Shown piece after piece: positions 62,250 through 64,000 of a stretch of 64,000 nucleotides of DNA. Made by a program: the position numbers and the translations under genes. Numbering within the stretch: position 1 is the stretch's first letter; every line of letters starts with the position of its first letter. Under the pieces are notes generated by a model. It was not told the DNA's origin. It ran no database searches and was given only the letters and a program-made list of their open reading frames with translations. This DNA comes from Caballeronia telluris. GTDB lineage: Bacteria > Pseudomonadota > Gammaproteobacteria > Burkholderiales > Burkholderiaceae. The DNA lies in contig NZ_FCNZ02000005.1 of the NCBI RefSeq assembly GCF_001544495.1, positions 62,001 through 126,000 of the forward strand. Direction: 5' to 3'.

Positions 62250-63428
62250 ATGGACGTCATTCTGGTCATCAACTCCGGCTCGTCCAGCATCAAGTTTCAT
62301 GGGTTCTCGGTGAGCGGCGGCACGCTCGATCCGATCGCGGGCGGCAAGCTCGAAGAGCTATACACGAAGCCGCGCTTCCAGGCGAAGCGGCAGAGCGGCG
62401 AAGTCATCGAAGACCGTGGCTGGCCGGAAGGCGAAAGCCTCGGCCACGACAACGCGATCGCGTTTCTGCTTGACTGGCTGCGCGCGCATGCGGGCGACGC
62501 GACGCTGCTCGCCGTCGGACATCGCGTCGTGCATGGCGGCAACCGTTATTCCGTGCCGGTTCGCATCGACGCCAAGGTGATGGACGAACTCGAAGCACTC
62601 GTTCCGCTCGCGCCGCTGCATCAGCCGCATAACCTCGCGGCAATCCGTTCGATCGAGGCGCGCAATCCGGACGTGCCGCAGATCGCCTGCTTCGACACCG
62701 CGTTTCATCACACGCAACCGGCCGTCGCGACACGCTATGCGCTGCCGCCCGACATCACGAGCCAGGGCGTGCGTCGCTACGGCTTTCATGGACTCTCCTA
62801 CGAATTCATCGCGAGCGCGTTGCCGCAATACGGCGAGCGCGCCGCGCGCGGCAAGACGGTCGTGCTGCATCTCGGCAACGGCGCGAGCATGACCGCACTC
62901 GACGGCGGCAAGAGCATCGCGAGCACGATGGGTTTCACCGCCGTCGAAGGGCTCGTCATGGGGACGCGCTCGGGCACACTCGATCCGGGCGTCGTGCTGT
63001 GGATGATGCAACAGGCGCACATGGACGCGCACTCGATCGAGACGCTGCTGTACAAGCGCTCGGGCCTGCTCGGCGTCTCCGGGATATCGAGCGACATGCG
63101 CGCGCTGCTCGCGAGCGACGAACCCGCCGCGGCCGAAGCCGTCGAGTTGTTTTGCTACCGGATCTCGCGGGAACTCGGATCGCTCGCGGCCGCGCTTGGC
63201 GGACTCGATGCAGTCGTGTTCACGGCGGGCATCGGCGAATATGCGGCGCCCGTGCGCGAGCGCGTGTGCCGCGCGGCGGCGTGGCTCGGTGTGTCGCTCG
63301 ACGCGGCTGCGAACGCGAAGCACGGTCCGCTCATCAGCGATGCCGCGAGCGCCGTCGAAGTCTGGGTCATACCGACCAACGAGGAGCTGATGATCGCTCG
63401 CCACACGCTCGACCGACTGGAGGCATGA
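62250..63428 (+). CDS. ackA: Acetate kinase
   Basis: A 392-residue acetokinase, converting acetyl-phosphate and ADP to acetate and ATP. Signature 1 is 'VILVINSGSSSIKFHGFSV' and signature 2 'CFDTAFHHTQPAVATRYALP'; further blocks are 'YGFHGLSYEFIASALPQYGE', 'HLGNGASMTALDGGKS' and 'GVSGISSDMRALLASDEPAA'. The length matches the family. It is nearly contiguous with pta upstream, and its stop overlaps the fabI start (ATGA), so the four genes 58.9-64 kb form an operon. Confidence 0.97.
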   Translation: MDVILVINSGSSSIKFHGFSVSGGTLDPIAGGKLEELYTKPRFQAKRQSGEVIEDRGWPEGESLGHDNAIAFLLDWLRAHAGDATLLAVGHRVVHGGNRYSVPVRIDAKVMDELEALVPLAPLHQPHNLAAIRSIEARNPDVPQIACFDTAFHHTQPAVATRYALPPDITSQGVRRYGFHGLSYEFIASALPQYGERAARGKTVVLHLGNGASMTALDGGKSIASTMGFTAVEGLVMGTRSGTLDPGVVLWMMQQAHMDAHSIETLLYKRSGLLGVSGISSDMRALLASDEPAAAEAVELFCYRISRELGSLAAALGGLDAVVFTAGIGEYAAPVRERVCRAAAWLGVSLDAAANAKHGPLISDAASAVEVWVIPTNEELMIARHTLDRLEA

Positions 63429-64000
63429 GCATGGACCCGCTTTCCGCGCAGCCGTTCTCGCAACGCAAGGTGCTGATCGTCGGCATCGCCAATGAGCATT
63501 CGATCGCCCACGGCTGCGCGCGCGCATTCCGCGAACTGGGCGCGGAACTCGCCGTGACCTATCTCAACGACAAGGCGAGGCGCTTTGTCGAGCCGCTCGC
63601 GGAAGAGCTCGGCGCGTCGATGCTGCTGCCGCTCGACGTCTCGCAGCCCGGCGAACTCGAAGCGGTGTTCGACACCATTCGCGAGCGCTGGGGAAGGCTC
63701 GACGTCGCCGTGCATTCGATCGCCTTCGCACCGAAGATCGACTTGCAAGGCGGCCTTCTCAACAGTTCGGCCGAGGGTTTCGCGCAGGCGATGGACATCT
63801 CGTGCCATTCGTTCATCCGCATGGCGCGGCTCGCCGCTCCGCTGATGGACGACGGCGGTTCGATGTTCGCGATGAGCTATCTGGGCGCGTCGCGCGTCGT
63901 GCCCAACTACGATCTGATGGGGCCGGTGAAGGCGGCGCTCGAAGCGTCGTGCCGCTATCTCGCGCACGAACTGGGACCGAAGCGCATCCGCGTGCATCCG
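63425..64000 (+). CDS. fabI: Enoyl-[acyl-carrier-protein] reductase FabI, N-terminal part
   Basis: The frame is open to the right edge with 192 codons visible. It is a FabI-type NADH-dependent enoyl reductase of the SDR superfamily: 'KVLIVGIANEHSIAHGCARA' is the cofactor site and 'HSIAFAPKI' the nucleotide loop. 'SYLGASRVVPNYDLMGPVKA' contains the Tyr162-x6-Lys169 catalytic pair. The start ATG at 63425 overlaps the ackA stop; ATG at 63431 is an alternative. As it is linked to acetate/polyester-type genes it may be a second, specialised FabI rather than the housekeeping one. Confidence 0.94.
   Translation, partial: MSMDPLSAQPFSQRKVLIVGIANEHSIAHGCARAFRELGAELAVTYLNDKARRFVEPLAEELGASMLLPLDVSQPGELEAVFDTIRERWGRLDVAVHSIAFAPKIDLQGGLLNSSAEGFAQAMDISCHSFIRMARLAAPLMDDGGSMFAMSYLGASRVVPNYDLMGPVKAALEASCRYLAHELGPKRIRVHP

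Overview
The window is high-GC, densely coded DNA with many Shine-Dalgarno starts, LysR/AraC/IclR/LacI regulators, ABC and MFS uptake systems and sugar-acid, tartrate and amine catabolism. Gene content and protein style point to a Burkholderiaceae member, most likely Paraburkholderia or Caballeronia, and probably a secondary replicon or accessory-rich chromosomal region. That placement is inference from gene families, not a search. I see no rRNA, tRNA, CRISPR array, insertion sequence or prophage structural genes.

Layout: 0-3 kb holds the end of a ribose-type ABC importer (permease, binding protein) and an exported nucleoside hydrolase lipoprotein. 3-8.3 kb holds a hypothetical protein, L-threonine aldolase, a small lipoprotein, an amidase and an AraC regulator with a receiver-like N-terminus. 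8.5-13.8 kb is the most unusual part: five co-directional genes encode a CHAP-type peptidoglycan hydrolase, a large membrane protein, a lipoprotein, a lytic transglycosylase and a SLATT/DUF4231-like four-helix membrane protein. Both hydrolases carry a peptidoglycan-binding domain. 13.9-17.2 kb is a D-tartrate dehydratase with a divergent LysR regulator, followed by a D-threonine-aldolase-type enzyme. 17.4-25.9 kb holds an orphan ParA-like ATPase, KatG, DUF1801, DUF2252, a CBS-domain membrane protein, a CynR-like LysR and small unknowns. 26-28.3 kb holds a DyP peroxidase and a PepSY membrane protein under a likely Fur-controlled promoter.

28.4-32 kb is a second tartrate module (LysR, TtuC, MFS transporter). 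A 44-residue small gene sits between the MFS gene and a LacI regulator. The LacI gene is divergent from a MocD/MocE-like desaturase-Rieske pair across a perfect 30-bp palindrome. A hybrid histidine kinase follows. 37.6-47.9 kb holds an inositol-phosphatase-like gene, a LysR regulator and a nine-gene operon: a PotABC-type importer with binding protein, then the parts of a flavin/[2Fe-2S] amine dehydrogenase (opine or hydroxyproline type, with two D-amino-acid-oxidase-like subunits) and RidA. 48-52.4 kb is a two-partner secretion pair. 52.6-53.2 kb holds a small unknown and a cold-shock protein. 53.2-58.6 kb is a reverse-strand sugar-acid-type catabolic cluster (IlvD/Edd dehydratase, IclR, SDR, MFS, cupin). 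58.9-64 kb is DUF3141, phosphate acetyltransferase, acetate kinase and the start of FabI.

The common theme is scavenging of plant or rhizosphere compounds (nucleosides, tartrate, sugar acids, opine-like amines, possibly rhizopine-like inositol derivatives). The envelope-directed SLATT/peptidoglycan-hydrolase cluster is the best candidate for an undescribed system.
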